Positions 29,975 through 44,955 of a stretch of 64,000 bases of DNA are shown here, one piece after another. Position numbers and translations under genes: made by a program. Positions within the stretch are counted from its first letter, which is position 1; each line of letters starts with the position of its first letter. Origin of the DNA: Typhlomys cinereus (Eukaryota > Chordata > Mammalia > Rodentia > Platacanthomyidae). The notes under the pieces are model-generated. The model was not told where the DNA came from. It saw only the letters and a list, made by a program, of their open reading frames with translations, and made no database searches. The DNA lies in NCBI GenBank assembly GCA_023101885.1, contig JALPQD010000920.1:62001-126000 (forward strand). The letters are read 5' to 3'.

Positions 29975-32900
29975 TTATATGCGAATGTCGCAAAACAAGT
30001 ATGATCTTCTCCTGAACCTTACAAAATGTAACACTACAGAATCTTCTGTAGGATACTTATCCCTATGAAGTGCACCTCCAACATTTGACTCGCAGTCCTC
30101 CTCACTTGGTTCACTCTTTTGGAAAATCAAGGCTTGCGTGAACATATTCCCTGAAAACGTCACAAAACCAGTGTGAATTTCTCCTGAACATAAAAACTTA
30201 CAACGTAGGAACATCTACAGGATTCTTATCACTGAGAAGAGAAAGTGAAACATGTGAATTTTACGCGATCTCTCGTGGTCACTATTTTCAAGCTCATTAC
30301 AAGCCTGAATATCGTTGGTACAATCAGCACAAAACAAATGTTGTTTTCTCCAGAATACAAAGTTTTACAGTCTAGAACCCTGTGTAGATTGCTTATCCCA
30401 TATCAGTGCACATGCTACATATATAACTGTGAGTCCTCTTCACTTACTTCACTATTTTGGAAGGGAAAGACATGCATGAACATGTTTCATGGAAACGTCG
30501 TAAACCAAGTGTGATTTCCTCCTGAAGACAAAGAATTACAATATAGAAACTTGTGTACGATACTTCTCCTAAAGTGCACTTGCCACATTTAACAAAACAA
30601 ATGTTGTTTTCTCCAGAATTCAAAGTTTTACAGTCTAGAACCCTGTGTAGATTACTTATCCCATATAAGTGCACATGCTACATATATAACTGTGAGTCCT
30701 CTTCACTTGGTTCACTATTTTGGAAAGGAACATCGTTGGTAGAATCAGCACAAAACAAATGTTGTTTTCTCCAGAATACAAAGTTTTACAGTCTAGCACC
30801 CTGTGTAGGATACTTATCCCAAATAAGTGGACATGCTACATATGTAACTGTGAGTCCTCTTCACTTACTTCACTATTTTGGAAGGGAAAGACATGCATGA
30901 ACATGTTTCATGGAAACTTCGTAAACCAAGTGTGATTTCCTCCTGAACACAAAGAATTACAATACAGAAACTTCTGTACGATACTTCTCCTACAGTGCAC
31001 TTGCCACATTTAACTCAGAGTACTCCTCAGTAGTTTCACCATTCTGATAACTCAGAGTACTCCTAACTAGGTTCACTATTCTGTAAAATCATGGCCTGTG
31101 TGAACATGTGCCCTCAAATGTCACAAAACAAGTATGATTTTCGCCTGAACACAAATGTTACCGTATAGGAAATTCTCTAGGATCCTTATCACTAAGAAGT
31201 GCAATTCCAACATTTACTCTGAATCCTCCACACGTTGTTCACTCTTTAGGGTAATCACGGCCTGCGTGAACATGTTATATGCGAATGTCGCAAAACAAGT
31301 ATGATCTTCTCCTGAACCTTACAAAATGTAACACTATAGAATCTTCTGTAGGATACTTATCCCTAAGAAGTGCACCTCCAACATTTGACTCGCAGTCCTC
31401 CTCACTTGGTTCACTCTTTTGGAAAATCAAGGCCTGCGTGAACATATTCCCTGAAAACGTCACAAAACCAGTGTGAATTTCTCCTGAACCTAAAAACTTA
31501 CAACGTAGGAACATCTACAGGATTCTTATCACTGAGAAGAGAAAGTGAAACATGTGAATTTGACGCGATCTCTCGTGGTCACTATTTTCAAGGTCATTAC
31601 AAGCCTGAATATCGTTGGTACAATCAGCACAAAACAAATGTTGTTTTCTCCAGAATACAAAGTTTTACAGTCTAGCACCCTGTGTAGGATACTTATCCCA
31701 AATAAGTGGACATGCTACATATGTAACTGTGAGTCCTCTTCACTTGGTTCAATATTTGGAAAGGAACATCGTTGGTAGAATCAGCACAAAACAAATGTTG
31801 TTTTCTCCAGAATACAAAGTTTTACAGTCTAGCACCCTGTGTAGGATACTTATCCCAAATAAGTGGACATGCTACATATGTAACTGTGAGTCCTCTTCAC
31901 TTACTTCACTATTTTGGAAGGGAAAGACATGCATGAACATGATTCATGGAAACTTCGTAAACCAAGTGTGATTTCCTCCTGAACACAAAGAATTACAATA
32001 CAGAAACTTCTGTACGATACTTCTCCTACAGTGCACTTGCCACATTTAACTCAGAGTATTCCTCACTAGTTTCACTATTCTGTTAACTCAGAGTACTCCT
32101 AACTAGGTTCACTATTCTGTAAAATCATGGTCTGTGTGAACATGTGCCCTCAAATGTCACAAAAAAAGTATGATTCTCGCCTGAACACAAATGTTACCGT
32201 ACAGGAAATTCTCTAGGATCCTTATCACTAAGAAGTGCAATTCCAACATTTACTCTGAATCCTCCACACGTGGTTCACTCTTTAGGATAATCACGGCCTA
32301 CGTGAACATGTTATATGCGAATGTCGCAAAACAAGTATGATCTTCTCCTGAACCTTACAAAGTGTAACACTACAGAATCTTCTGTAAGATACTTATCCCT
32401 AAGAAGTGCACCTCCAACATTTGACTCGCAGTCCTCCTCACTTGGTTCACTCTTTTGGAAAATCAAGGCTGCGTGAACATATTCCCTGAAAACGTCACAA
32501 AACCAGTCTGAATTTCTCCTGAACATAAAAACTTACAACGTAGGAACATCTACAGGATTCTTATCAAAGAGAAGAGAAAGTGAAACATGTGAATTTGACG
32601 TGATCTCTCGTGGTCACTATTTTCAAGCTCATTACAAGCCTGAATATCGTTGGTACAATCAGCACAAAACAAATGTTTTCTCCAGAATACAAAGATTTAC
32701 AGTCTAGAACCCTGTGTAGGATACTTATCCCAAATAAGTGCACATGCTACACATATAACTGTGAGTCCTCTTCACTTGGTTCACTATTTCGGAAAGGAAC
32801 ATCGTTGGTAGAATCGGCGCAAAACAAATGTTGTTTTCTCTTGAATACAAAGTTTTACAGTCTAGAACCCTGTGTAGATTGCTTATCCAATATAAGTGCA

Positions 32901-35900
32901 CATGCTACATATATAACAGTGAGTCCTCTTCACTTACTTCAGTATTTTGGGAGGGAAAGACATGCATGAACATGTTTCATGGAAACGTCGTAAACCAAGT
33001 GTGATTTCCTCCTGAACACAAAGAATTACAATATAGAAACTTGTGTACGATACTTTTCCTAAAATGCACTTGCCACATTTAACAAAACAAATGTTGTTTT
33101 CTCCAGAATAAAAAGTTTTACAGTCTAGAACCCTGTGTAGATTACTTATTCCATATAAGTGCACATGCTACATATATAACTGTGAGTCCTCTTCACTTGG
33201 TTCACTATTTTAGAAAGGAACATCGTTGGTAGAATCAGCACAAAACAAATGTTGTTTTCTCCAGAATACAAGTTTTACAGTCTAGCACCCTGTGTAGGAC
33301 ACTTATCCCAAATATGTGGCATGCTACATATGTAACTGTGAGTCCTCTTCACTTACTTCACTATTTTGGAAGGGAAAGACATGCATGAACATGTTTCATG
33401 GAAACTTCGTAAACCAAGTGTGATTTCCTCCTGAACACAAAGAATTACAATACAGAAACTTCTGTACGATACTTCTCCTACAGTGCACTTGCCACATTTA
33501 ACTCAGAGTATTCCTCACTAGTTTCACTATTCTGTTAACTCAGAGTACTCCTCAGTAGGTTCACTATTCTGTAAAATCATGGCCTGTGTGAACATGTGCC
33601 CTCAAATGTCACAAAACAAGTATGATTCTCGCCTGAACACAAATGTTACCGTATAGGAAATTCTCTAGGATCCTTATCACTAAGAAGTGCAATTCCAACA
33701 TTTACTCTGAATCCTCCACACGTGGTTCACTCTTTAGGGTAATCACGGCCTGCGTGAACATGTTATATGCGAATGTCGCAAAACAAGTATGATCTTCTCC
33801 TGAACCTTACAAAGTGTAACACTATAGAATCTTCTGTAGGATACTTATCCCTAAGAAGTGCACCTCCAACATTTGACTCGCAGTCCTCCTCACTTGGTTC
33901 ACTCTTGGAAAATCAAGGCCTGCGTGAACATATTCCCTGAAAATGTCACAAAACCAGTGTGAATTTCTCCTGAACATAAAAACTTACAACGTAGGAACAT
34001 CTACAGGATAATTATCACTGAGAAGAGAAAGTGAAACATGTGAATTTGACGCGATCTCTCGTGGTCACTATTTCAAGGTCATTACAAGCCTGAATATCGT
34101 TGGTACAATCAGCACAAAACAAATGTTGTTTTCTCCAGAATACAAAGTTTCACAGTCTAGAACCCTGTGTAGGATACTTATCCCAAATGAGTGCACATGC
34201 TACATATATAACTGTGAGTCCTCTTCACTTGGTTCAGTATTTTGGAAAGGAACATCGTTGGTAGAATCAGCACAAAACAAATGTTGTTTTCTTCAGAATA
34301 CAAAGTTTTACAGTCTAGCACCCTGTGTAGGATACTTACCCAAATAAGTGCACATGCTACATATGTAACTGTGAGTCCTCTTCACTTGGTTCACTATTTG
34401 GAAAGGAACATCGTTGGTAGAATCAGCACAAAACAAATGTTGTCTTCTCCAGAATACAAAGTTTTACAGTCGAGAACCCTGTGTAGATTGGTTATCCCAT
34501 ATAAGTGCACATGCTACATATACAACTGTGAGTCCTCTTCACTTACTTCACTATTTTGGAAGGGAAAGACATGCATGAACATGTTTCATGGAAACGTCGT
34601 AAACCAAGTGTGATTTCCTCCTGAACACAAAGAATTACAATATAGAAACTTGTGTACGATACTTTTCCTAAAATGCACTTGCCACATTTAACAAAACAAA
34701 TGTTGTTTTCTCCAGAATAAAAAGTTTTACAGTCTAGAACCCTGTGTAGATTACTTATTCCATATAAGTGCACATGCTACATATATAACTGTGAGTCCTC
34801 TTCACTTGGTTCACTATTTTAGAAAGGAACATCGTTGGTAGAATCAGCACAAAACAAATGTTGTTTTCTCCAGAATACAAAGTTTTACAGTCTAGCACCC
34901 TGTGTAGGACACTTATCCCAAATATGTGGCATGCTACATATGTAACTGTGAGTCCTCTTCACTTACTTCACTATTTTGGAAGGGAAAGACATGCATGAAC
35001 ATGTTTCATGGAAACTTCGTAAACCAAGTGTGATTTCCTCCTGAACACAAAGAATTACAATACAGAAACTTCTGTACGATACTTCTCCTACAGTGCACTT
35101 GCCACATTTAACTCAGAGTATTCCTCACTAGTTTCACTATTCTGTTAACTCAGAGTACTCCTCAGTAGGTTCACTATTCTGTAAAATCATGGCCTGTGTG
35201 AACATGTGCCCTCAAATGTCACAAAACAAGTATGATTCTCGCCTGAACACAAATGTTACCGTATAGGAAATTCTCTAGGATCCTTATCACTAAGAAGTGC
35301 AATTCCAACATTTACTCTGAATCCTCCACACGTGGTTCACTCTTTAGGGTAATCACGGCCTGCGTGAACATGTTATATGCGAATGTCGCAAAACAAGTAT
35401 GATCTTCTCCTGAACCTTACAAAGTGTAACACTATAGAATCTTCTGTAGGATACTTATCCCTAAGAAGTGCACCTCCAACATTTGACTCGCAGTCCTCCT
35501 CACTTGGTTCACTCTTGGAAAATCAAGGCCTGCGTGAACATATTCCCTGAAAATGTCACAAAACCAGTGTGAATTTCTCCTGAACATAAAAACTTACAAC
35601 GTAGGAACATCTACAGGATAATTATCACTGAGAAGAGAAAGTGAAACATGTGAATTTGACGCGATCTCTCGTGGTCACTATTTTCAAGGTCATTACAAGC
35701 CTGAATATCGTTGGTACAATCAGCACAAAACAAATGTTGTTTTCTCCAGAATACAAAGTTTCACAGTCTAGAACCCTGTGTAGGATACTTATCCCAAATG
35801 AGTGCACATGCTACATATATAACTGTGAGTCCTCTTCACTTGGTTCAGTATTTTGGAAAGGAACATCGTTGGTAGAATCAGCACAAAACAAATGTTGTTT

Positions 35901-36526
35901 TCTTCAGAATACAAAGTTTTACAGTCTAGCACCCTGTGTAGGATACTTACCCAAATAAGTGCACATGCTACATATGTAACTGTGAGTCCTCTTCACTTGG
36001 TTCACTATTTGGAAAGGAACATCGTTGGTAGAATCAGCACAAAACAAATGTTGTCTTCTCCAGAATACAAAGTTTTACAGTCGAGAACCCTGTGTAGATT
36101 GGTTATCCCATATAAGTGCACATGCTACATATACAACTGTGAGTCCTCTTCACTTACTTCACTATTTTGGAAGGGAAAGACATGCATGAACATATTTCAT
36201 GGAAACGTCGTAAACCAAGTGTGATTTCCTCCTGAACACAAAGAATTACAATACAGAAACTTCTGTACGATACTTCTCCTACAGTGCACTTGCCACATTT
36301 AACTCAGAGTACTCTTCACTAGGTTCACTATTCTGTAAAATCATGGCCTGTGTGAACATGTGCCCTCAAATGTCACAAAAAAAGTATGATTTTCGCCTGA
36401 ACACAAATGTTACAGTATACGAAATTCTCTAGGATCCTTATCACTAAGAAGTGCAATTCCAACATTTACTCTGAATCCTCCACACGTGGTTCACTCTTTA
36501 GGATAATCACGGCCTGCGTAAACATG
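29975..36526. repeat. 6.8-kb supra-HOR, copy 2, with a 1.6-kb insertion
   Basis: Unit lengths are 1300, 1036, 1452, 1610 and 1154 bp. The first three align with copy 1. The 1610-bp unit has no counterpart there. It begins like the unit at 35373 (both have the three-base-shorter CACTCTTGGAAAATC), so it looks like a local tandem duplication. Confidence 0.87.
33763..36526. repeat. 1.61-kb local tandem duplication
   Basis: Anchors at 33763 and 35373 are 1610 bp apart. Both units share CACTCTTGGAAAATC, GAAAATGTCACAAAACC, CAGGATAATTATC and AAAGTTTCACAGTC. The first copy ends with the fusion module and continues like the tail of the unit at 32311, so it is a recombinant of two unit types. A private one-base deletion (ACTATTTCAAGG, near 34070) distinguishes the copies. 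Confidence 0.82.
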
Positions 36527-39500
36527 TTATATGCGAATGTCGCAAAACAAGTATGATCTTCTCCTGAACCTTACAAAGTGTAACACTACAGAATCTTCTG
36601 TAGGATACTTACCCCTAAGAAGTGCACCTCCAACATTTGACTCGCAGTCCTCCTCACTTGGTTCACTCTTTTGGAAAATCAAGGCCTGCGTGAACATATT
36701 CCCTGAAAACGTCACAAAACCTGTGTGAATTTCTCCTGAACATAAAAACTTACAACGTAGGAACATCTACAGGATTCTTATCACTGAGAAGAGAAAGTGA
36801 AACATGTGAATTTGACGCGATCTCTCGTGGTCACTTTTTTCAAGCTCATTACAAGCCTGAATATCGTTGGTATAATCAGCACAAAACAAATGTTGTTTTC
36901 TCCAGAATACAAAGTTTTACAGTCTAGAACCCTGTGTAGGATACTTATCCCAAATAAGTGCACATGCTACACATATAACTGTGAGTCCTCTTCACTTGGT
37001 TCACTATTTTGGAAAGGAACATCGTTGGTAGAATCAGCACAAAACAAATGTTGTTTTCTCCAGAATACAAAGTTTTACAGTCTAGAACCCTGTGTAGGAT
37101 ACTTATCCCAAATAAGTGCACATGCTACATATGTAACTGTGTGTCCTCTTCACTTGGTTCACTATTTTTAAAGGAACGTCGTTGGTAGAATCAGCACAAA
37201 ACAAATGTTGTTTTCTCCAGAATACAAAGTTTTACAGTCTAGAACCCTGTGTAGATTGGTTATCCCATATAAGTACACATGCTACGTATATAACTGTGAG
37301 TCCTCTTCACTTACTTCACTATTTTGGAAGGGAAAGACATGCATGAACATGTTTCATGGAAACGTCGTAAACCAAGTGTGATTTCCTCCTGAACACAAAG
37401 AATTACAATATAGAAACTTCTGTACGATACTTCTCCTAAAGTGCACTTGCCACATTTAACAAAACAAATGTTGTTTTCTCCAGAATACAAAGTTTTACAG
37501 TCTAGAACCCTGTGTAGATTGCTTATCCCATATAATTGCACATGCTACATATATAACTGTGAGTCCTCTTCACTTACTTCACTATTTTGGAAGGGAAAGA
37601 CATGCATGAACATGTTTCAAGGAAACGTCCTAAACCAAGTGTGATTTCCTCCTGAACACAAAGAATTACAATATAGAAACTTCTGTACGATACTTCTTCT
37701 ACAGTGCACTTGCCACATTTAACTCAGAGTACTCCTCACTAGGTTCACTATTCTGTAAAATCATGGCCTGTGTGAACATGTGCCCTCAAATGTCACAAAA
37801 CAAGTATGATTTTCGCCTGAACACAAATGTTACCGTATAGGAAATTCTCTAGGATCCTTATCACTAAGAAGTGCAATTCCAACATTTACTCTGAATCCTC
37901 CACACGTTGTTCACTCTTTAGGGTAATCACGGCCTGCGTGAACATGTTATATGCGAATGTCGCAAAACAAGTATGATCTTCTCCTGAACCTTACAAAATG
38001 TAACACTATAGAATCTTCTGTAGGATACTTATCCCTAAGAAGTGCACCTCCAACATTTGACTCGCAGTCCTCCTCACTTGGTTCACTCTTTTGGAAAATC
38101 AAGGCCTGCGTGAACATATTCCCTGCAAACGTCACAAAACCAGTGTGAATTTCTCCTGAACCTAAAAACTTACAACGTAGGAACATCTACAGGATTCTTA
38201 TCACTGAGAAGAGAAAGTGAAACATGTGAATTTGACGTGATCTCTCGTGGTCACTATTTTCAAGGTCATTACAAGCCTGAATATCATTGGTAGAATCGGC
38301 ACAAAACAAATGTTGTTTTCTCCAGAATACAAAGTTTTACAGTCTAGCACCCTGTGTAGGATACTTACCCAAATAAGTGCACATGCTACATATGTAACTG
38401 TGAGTCCTCTTCACTTGGTTCACTATTTGGAAAGGAACATCGTTGGTAGAATCAGCACAAAACAAATGTTGTCTTCTCCAGAATACAAAGTTTTACAGTC
38501 GAGAACCCTGTGTAGATTGGTTATCCCATATAAGTGAACATGCTACATATACAACTGTGAGTCCTCTTCACTTACTTCACTATTTTGGAAGGGAAAGACA
38601 TGCATGAACATATTTCATGGAAACGTCGTAAACCAAGTGTGATTTCCTCCTGAACACAAAGAATTACAATATAGAAACTTCTGTACGATACTTCTCCTAC
38701 AGTGCACTTGCCACATTTAACTCAGAGTACTCCTCACTAGGTTCACTATTCTGTTAACTCAGAGTACTCCTAACTAGGTTCACTATTCTGTAAAATCATG
38801 GCCTGTGTGAACATGTGCCCTCAAATGTCACAAAACAAGTATGATTTTCTCCTGAACACAAATGTTACCGTATAGGAAATTCTCTAGGATCCTTATCACT
38901 AAGAAGTGCAATTCCAACATTTACTCTGAATCCTCCACACGTGGTTCACTCTTTAGGATAATCACGGCCTACGTGAACATGTTATATGCGAATGTCGCAA
39001 AACAAGTATGATCTTCTCCTGAACCTTACAAAGTGTAACACTACAGAATCTTCTGTAGGATACTTATCCCTAAGAAGTGCACCTCCAACATTTGACTCGC
39101 AGTCCTCCTCACTTGGTTCACTCTTTTGGAAAATCAAGGCTGCGTGAACATATTCCCTGAAAACGTCACAAAACCAGTCTGAATTTCTCCTGAACATAAA
39201 AACTTACAACGTAGGAACATCTACAGGATTCTTATCAAAGAGAAGAGAAAGTGAAACATGTGAATTTGACGCGATCTCTCGTGGTCACTATTTTCAAGCT
39301 CATTACAAGCCTGAATATCGTTGGTACAATCAGCACAAAACAAATGTTTTCTCCAGAATACAAAGATTTACAGTCTAGAACCCTGTGTAGGATACTTATC
39401 CCAAATAAGTGCACATGCTACACATATAACTGTGAGTCCTCTTCACTTGGTTCACTATTTCGGAAAGGAACATCGTTGGTAGAATCGGCACAAAACAAAT

Positions 39501-42500
39501 GTTGTTTTCTCTAGAATACAAAGTTTTACAGTCTAGAACCCTGTGTAGATTGCTTATCCCATATAAGTGCACATGCTACATATGTAACTGTGAGTCCTCT
39601 TCACTTACTTCACTATTTTGGGAGGGAAAGACATGCATGAACATGTTTCATGGAAACGTCGTAAACCAAGTGTGATTTCCTCCTGAAGACAAAGAATTAC
39701 AATATAGAAACTTGTGTACGATACTTCTCCTAAAGTGCACTTGCCACATTTAACAAAACAAATGTTGTTTTCTCCAGAATAAAAAGTTTTACAGTCTAGA
39801 ACCCTGTGTAGATTACTTATCCCATATAAGTGCACATGCTACATATATAACTGTGAGTCCTCTTCACTTGGTTCACTATTTTGGAAAGGAACATCGTTGG
39901 TAGAATCAGCACAAAACAAATGTTGTTTTCTCCAGAATACAAAGTTTTACAGTCTAGCACCCTGTGTAGGATACTTATCCCAAATAAGTGGACATGCTAC
40001 ATATGTAACTGTGAGTCCTCTTCACTTACTTCACTATTTTGGAAGGGAAAGACATGCATGAACATGTTTCATGGAAACTTCGTAAACCAAGTGTGATTTC
40101 CTCCTGAACACAAAGAATTACAATACAGAAACTTCTGTCCGATACTTCTCCTACAGTGCACTTGCCACATTTAACTCAGAGTACTCCTCAGTAGTTTCAC
40201 CATTCTGATAACTCAGAGTACTCCTAACTAGGTTCACTATTCTGTAAAATCATGGCCTGTGTGAACATGTGCCCTCAAATGTCACAAAACAAGTATGATT
40301 TTCGCCTGAACACAAATGTTACCGTATAGGAAATTCTCTAGGATCCTTATCACTAAGAAGTGCAATTCCAACATTTACTCTGAATCCTCCACACGTTGTT
40401 CACTCTTTAGGGTAATCACGGCCTGCGTGAACATGTTATATGCGAATGTCGCAAAACAAGTATGATCTTCTCCTGAACCTTACAAAATGTAACACTATAG
40501 AATCTTCTGTAGGATACTTATCCCTAAGAAGTGCACCTCCAACATTTGACTCGCAGTCCTCCTCACTTGGTTCACTCTTTTGGAAAATCAAGGCCTGCGT
40601 GAACATATTCCCTGAAAACGTCACAAAACCAGTGTGAATTTCTCCTGAACCTAAAAACTTACAACGTAGGAACATCTACAGGATTCTTATCACTGAGAAG
40701 AGAAAGTGAAACATGTGAATTTGACGCGATCTCTCGTGGTCACTATTTTCAAGGTCATTACAAGCCTGAATATCGTTGGTACAATCAGCACAAAACAAAT
40801 GTTGTTTTCTCCAGAATACAAAGTTTTACAGTCTAGCACCCTGTGTAGGATACTTATCCCAAATAAGTGGACATGCTACATATGTAACTGTGAGTCCTCT
40901 TCACTTGGTTCAATATTTGGAAAGGAACATCGTTGGTAGAATCAGCACAAAACAAATGTTGTTTTCTCCAGAATACAAAGTTTTACAGTCTAGCACCCTG
41001 TGTAGGATACTTATCCCAAATAAGTGGACATGCTACATATGTAACTGTGAGTCCTCTTCACTTACTTCACTATTTTGGAAGGGAAAGACATGCATGAACA
41101 TGTTTCATGGAAACTTCGTAAACCAAGTGTGATTTCCTCCTGAACACAAAGAATTACAATACAGAAACTTCTGTCTGATACTTCTCCTACAGTGCACTTG
41201 CCACATTTAACTCAGAGTACTCCTCAGTAGTTTCACCATTCTAATAACTCAGAGTACTCCTAACTAGGTTCACTATTCTGTAAAATCATGGCCTGTGTGA
41301 ACATGTGCCCTCAAATGTCACAAAACAAGTATGATTTTCGCCTGAACACAAATGTTACCGTATAGGAAATTCTCTAGGATCCTTATCACTAAGAAGTGCA
41401 ATTCCAACATTTACTCTGAATCCTCCACACTTTGTTCACTCTTTAGGGTAATCACGGCCTGCGTGAACATGTTATATGCGAATGTCGCAAAACAAGTATG
41501 ATCTTCTCCTGAACCTTACAAAATGTAACACTATAGAATCTTCTGTAGGATACTTATCCCTAAGAAGTGCACCTCCAACATTTGACTCGCAGTCCTCCTC
41601 ACTTGGTTCACTCTTTTGGAAAATCAAGGCCTGCGTGAACATATTCCCTGAAAACGTCACAAAACCAGTGTGAATTTCTCCTGAACCTAAAAACTTACAA
41701 CGTAGGAACATCTACAGGATTCTTATCACTGAGAAGAGAAAGTGAAACATGTGAATTTGACGCGATCTCTCGTGGTCACTATTTTCAAGGTCATTACAAG
41801 CCTGAATATCGTTGGTACAATCAGCACAAAACAAATGTTGTTTTCTCCAGAATACAAAGTTTTACAGTCTAGCACCCTGTGTAGGATACTTATCCCAAAT
41901 AAGTGGACATGCTACATATGTAACTGTGAGTCCTCTTCACTTACTTCACTATTTTGGAAGGGAAAGACATGCATGAACATGATTCATGGAAACTTCGTAA
42001 ACCAAGTGTGATTTCCTCCTGAACACAAAGAATTACAATACAGAAACTTCTGTACGATACTTCTCCTACAGTGCACTTGCCACATTTAACTCAGAGTATT
42101 CCTCACTAGTTTCACTATTCTGTTAACTCAGAGTACTCCTAACTAGGTTCACTATTCTGTAAAATCATGGCCTGTGTGAACATGTGCCCTCAAATGTCAC
42201 AAAAAAAGTATGATTCTCGCCTGAACACAAATGTTACCGTACAGGAAATTCTCTAGGATCCTTATCACTAAGAAGTGCAATTCCAACATTTACTCTGAAT
42301 CCTCCACACGTGGTTCACTCTTTAGGATAATCACGGCCTACGTGAACATGTTATATGCGAATGTCGCAAAACAAGTATGATCTTCTCCTGAACCTTACAA
42401 AGTGTAACACTACAGAATCTTCTGTAAGATACTTATCCCTAAGAAGTGCACCTCCAATATTTGACTCGCAGTCCTCCTCACTTGGTTCACTCTTTTGGAA

Positions 42501-44955
42501 AATCAAGGCTGCGTGAACATATTCCCTGAAAACGTCACAAAACCAGTGTGAATTTCTCCTGAACATAAAAACTTACAACGTAGGAACATCTACAGGATTC
42601 TTATCAAAGAGAAGAGAAAGTGAAACATGTGAATTTGACGTGATCTCTCGTGGTCACTATTTTCAAGCTCATTACAAGCCTGAATATCGTTTGTACAATC
42701 AGCACAAAACAAATGTTTTCTCCAGAATACAAAGATTTACAATCTAGAACCCTGTGTAGGATACTTATCCCAAATAAGTGCACATGCTACACATATAACT
42801 GTGAGTCCTCTTCACTTGGTTCACTATTTCGGAAAGGAACATCGTTGGTAGAATCGGCACAAAACAAATGTTGTTTTCTCTAGAATACAAAGTTTTACAG
42901 TCTAGAACCCTGTGTAGATTGCTTATCCAATATAAGTGCACATGCTACATATATAACAGTGAGTCCTCTTCACTTACTTCAGTATTTTGGAAGGGAAGAC
43001 ATGCATGAATATGTTTCATGGAAACGTCGTAAACCAAGTGTGATTTCCTCCTGAACACAAAGAATTACAATATAGAAACTTGTGTACGATACTTTTCCTA
43101 AAATGCACTTGCCACATTTAACAAAACAAATGTTGTTTTCTCCAGAATAAAAAGTTTTACAGTCTAGAACCCTGTGTAGATTACTTATTCCATATAAGTG
43201 CACATGCTACATATATAACTGTGAGTCCTCTTCACTTGGTTCACTATTTTAGAAAGGAACATCGTTGGTAGAATCAGCACAAAACAAATGTTGTTTTCTC
43301 CAGAATACAAAGTTTTACAGTCTAGCACCCTGTGTAGGACACTTATCACAAATATGTGGCATGCTACATATGTAACTGTGAGTCCTCTTCACTTACTTCA
43401 CTATTTTGGAAGGGAAAGACATGCATGAACATTTTTCATGGAAACTTCGTAAACCAAGTGTGATTTCCTCCTGAACACAAAGAATTACAATACAGAAACT
43501 TCTGTACGATACTTCTCCTACAGTGCACTTGCCACATTTAACTCAGAGTATTCCTCACTAGTTTCACTATTCTGTTAACTCAGAGTACTCCTCAGTAGGT
43601 TCACTATTCTGTAAAATCATGGCCTGTGTGAACATGTGCCCTCAAATGTCACAAAACAAGTATGATTCTCGCCTGAACACAAATGTTACCGTATAGGAAA
43701 TTCTCTAGGATCCTTATCACTAAGAAGTGCAATTCCAACATTTACTCTGAATCCTCCACACGTGGTTCACTCTTTAGGGTAATCACGGCCTGCGTGAACA
43801 TGTTATATGCGAATGTCGCAAAACAAGTATGATCTTCTCCTGAACCTTACAAAGTGTAACACTATAGAATCTTCTGTAGGATACTTATCCCTAAGAAGTG
43901 CACCTCCAACATTTGACTCACAGTACTCCTCACTTGGTTCACTCTTGGAAAATCAAGGCCTGCGTGAACATATTCCCTGAAAATGTCACAAAACCAGTGT
44001 GAATTTCTCCTGAACATAAAAACTTACAACGTAGGAACATCTACAGGATAATTATCACTGAGAAGAGAAAGTGAAACATGTGAATTTGACGCGATCTCTC
44101 GTGGTCACTATTTTCAAGGTCATTACAAGCCTGAATATCGTTGGTACAATCAGCACAAAACAAATGTTGTTTTCTCCAGAATACAAAGTTTCACAGTCTA
44201 GAACCCTGTGTAGGATACTTATCCCAAATGAGTGCACATGCTACATATATAACTGTGAGTCCTCTTCACTTGGTTCAGTATTTTGGAAAGGAACATCGTT
44301 GGTAGAATCAGCACAAAACAAATGTTGTTTTCTCCAGAATACAAAGTTTTACAGTCTAGCACCCTGTGTAGGATACTTACCCAAATAAGTGCACATGCTA
44401 CATATGTAACTGTGAGTCCTCTTCACTTGGTTCACTATTTGGAAGGAACATCGTTGGTAGAATCAGCACAAAACAAATGTTGTCTTCTCCAGAATACAAA
44501 GTTTTACAGTCGAGAACCCTGTGTAGATTGGTTATCCCATATAAGTGCACATGCTACATATACAACTGTGAGTCCTCTTCACTTACTTCACTATTTTGGA
44601 AGGGAAAGACATGCATGAACATATTTCATGGAAACGTCGTAAACCAAGTGTGATTTCCTCCTGAACACAAAGAATTACAATACAGAAACTTCTGTACGAT
44701 ACTTCTCCTACAGTGCACTTGCCACATTTAACTCAGAGTACTCTTCACTAGGTTCACTATTCTGTAAAATCATGGCCTGTGTGAACATGTGCCCTCAAAT
44801 GTCACAAAAAAAGTATGATTTTCGCCTGAACACAAATGTTACAGTATACGAAATTCTCTAGGATCCTTATCACTAAGAAGTGCAATTCCAACATTTACTC
44901 TGAATCCTCCACACGTGGTTCACTCTTTAGGATAATCACGGCCTGCGTGAACATG
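36527..44955. repeat. 8.4-kb supra-HOR, copy 1
   Basis: Unit lengths are 1420, 1035, 1454, 1036, 879, 1452 and 1153 bp. The first four match the next block at offsets of 8428-8429 bp. The 879-bp unit lacks one 158-bp monomer relative to its counterpart at 49900. Shared rare variants with copy 2 include GGAACGTCGTTGG, CTACGTATATAAC, TCAAGGAAACGTCC and ACTTCTTCTACAG. Confidence 0.88.
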
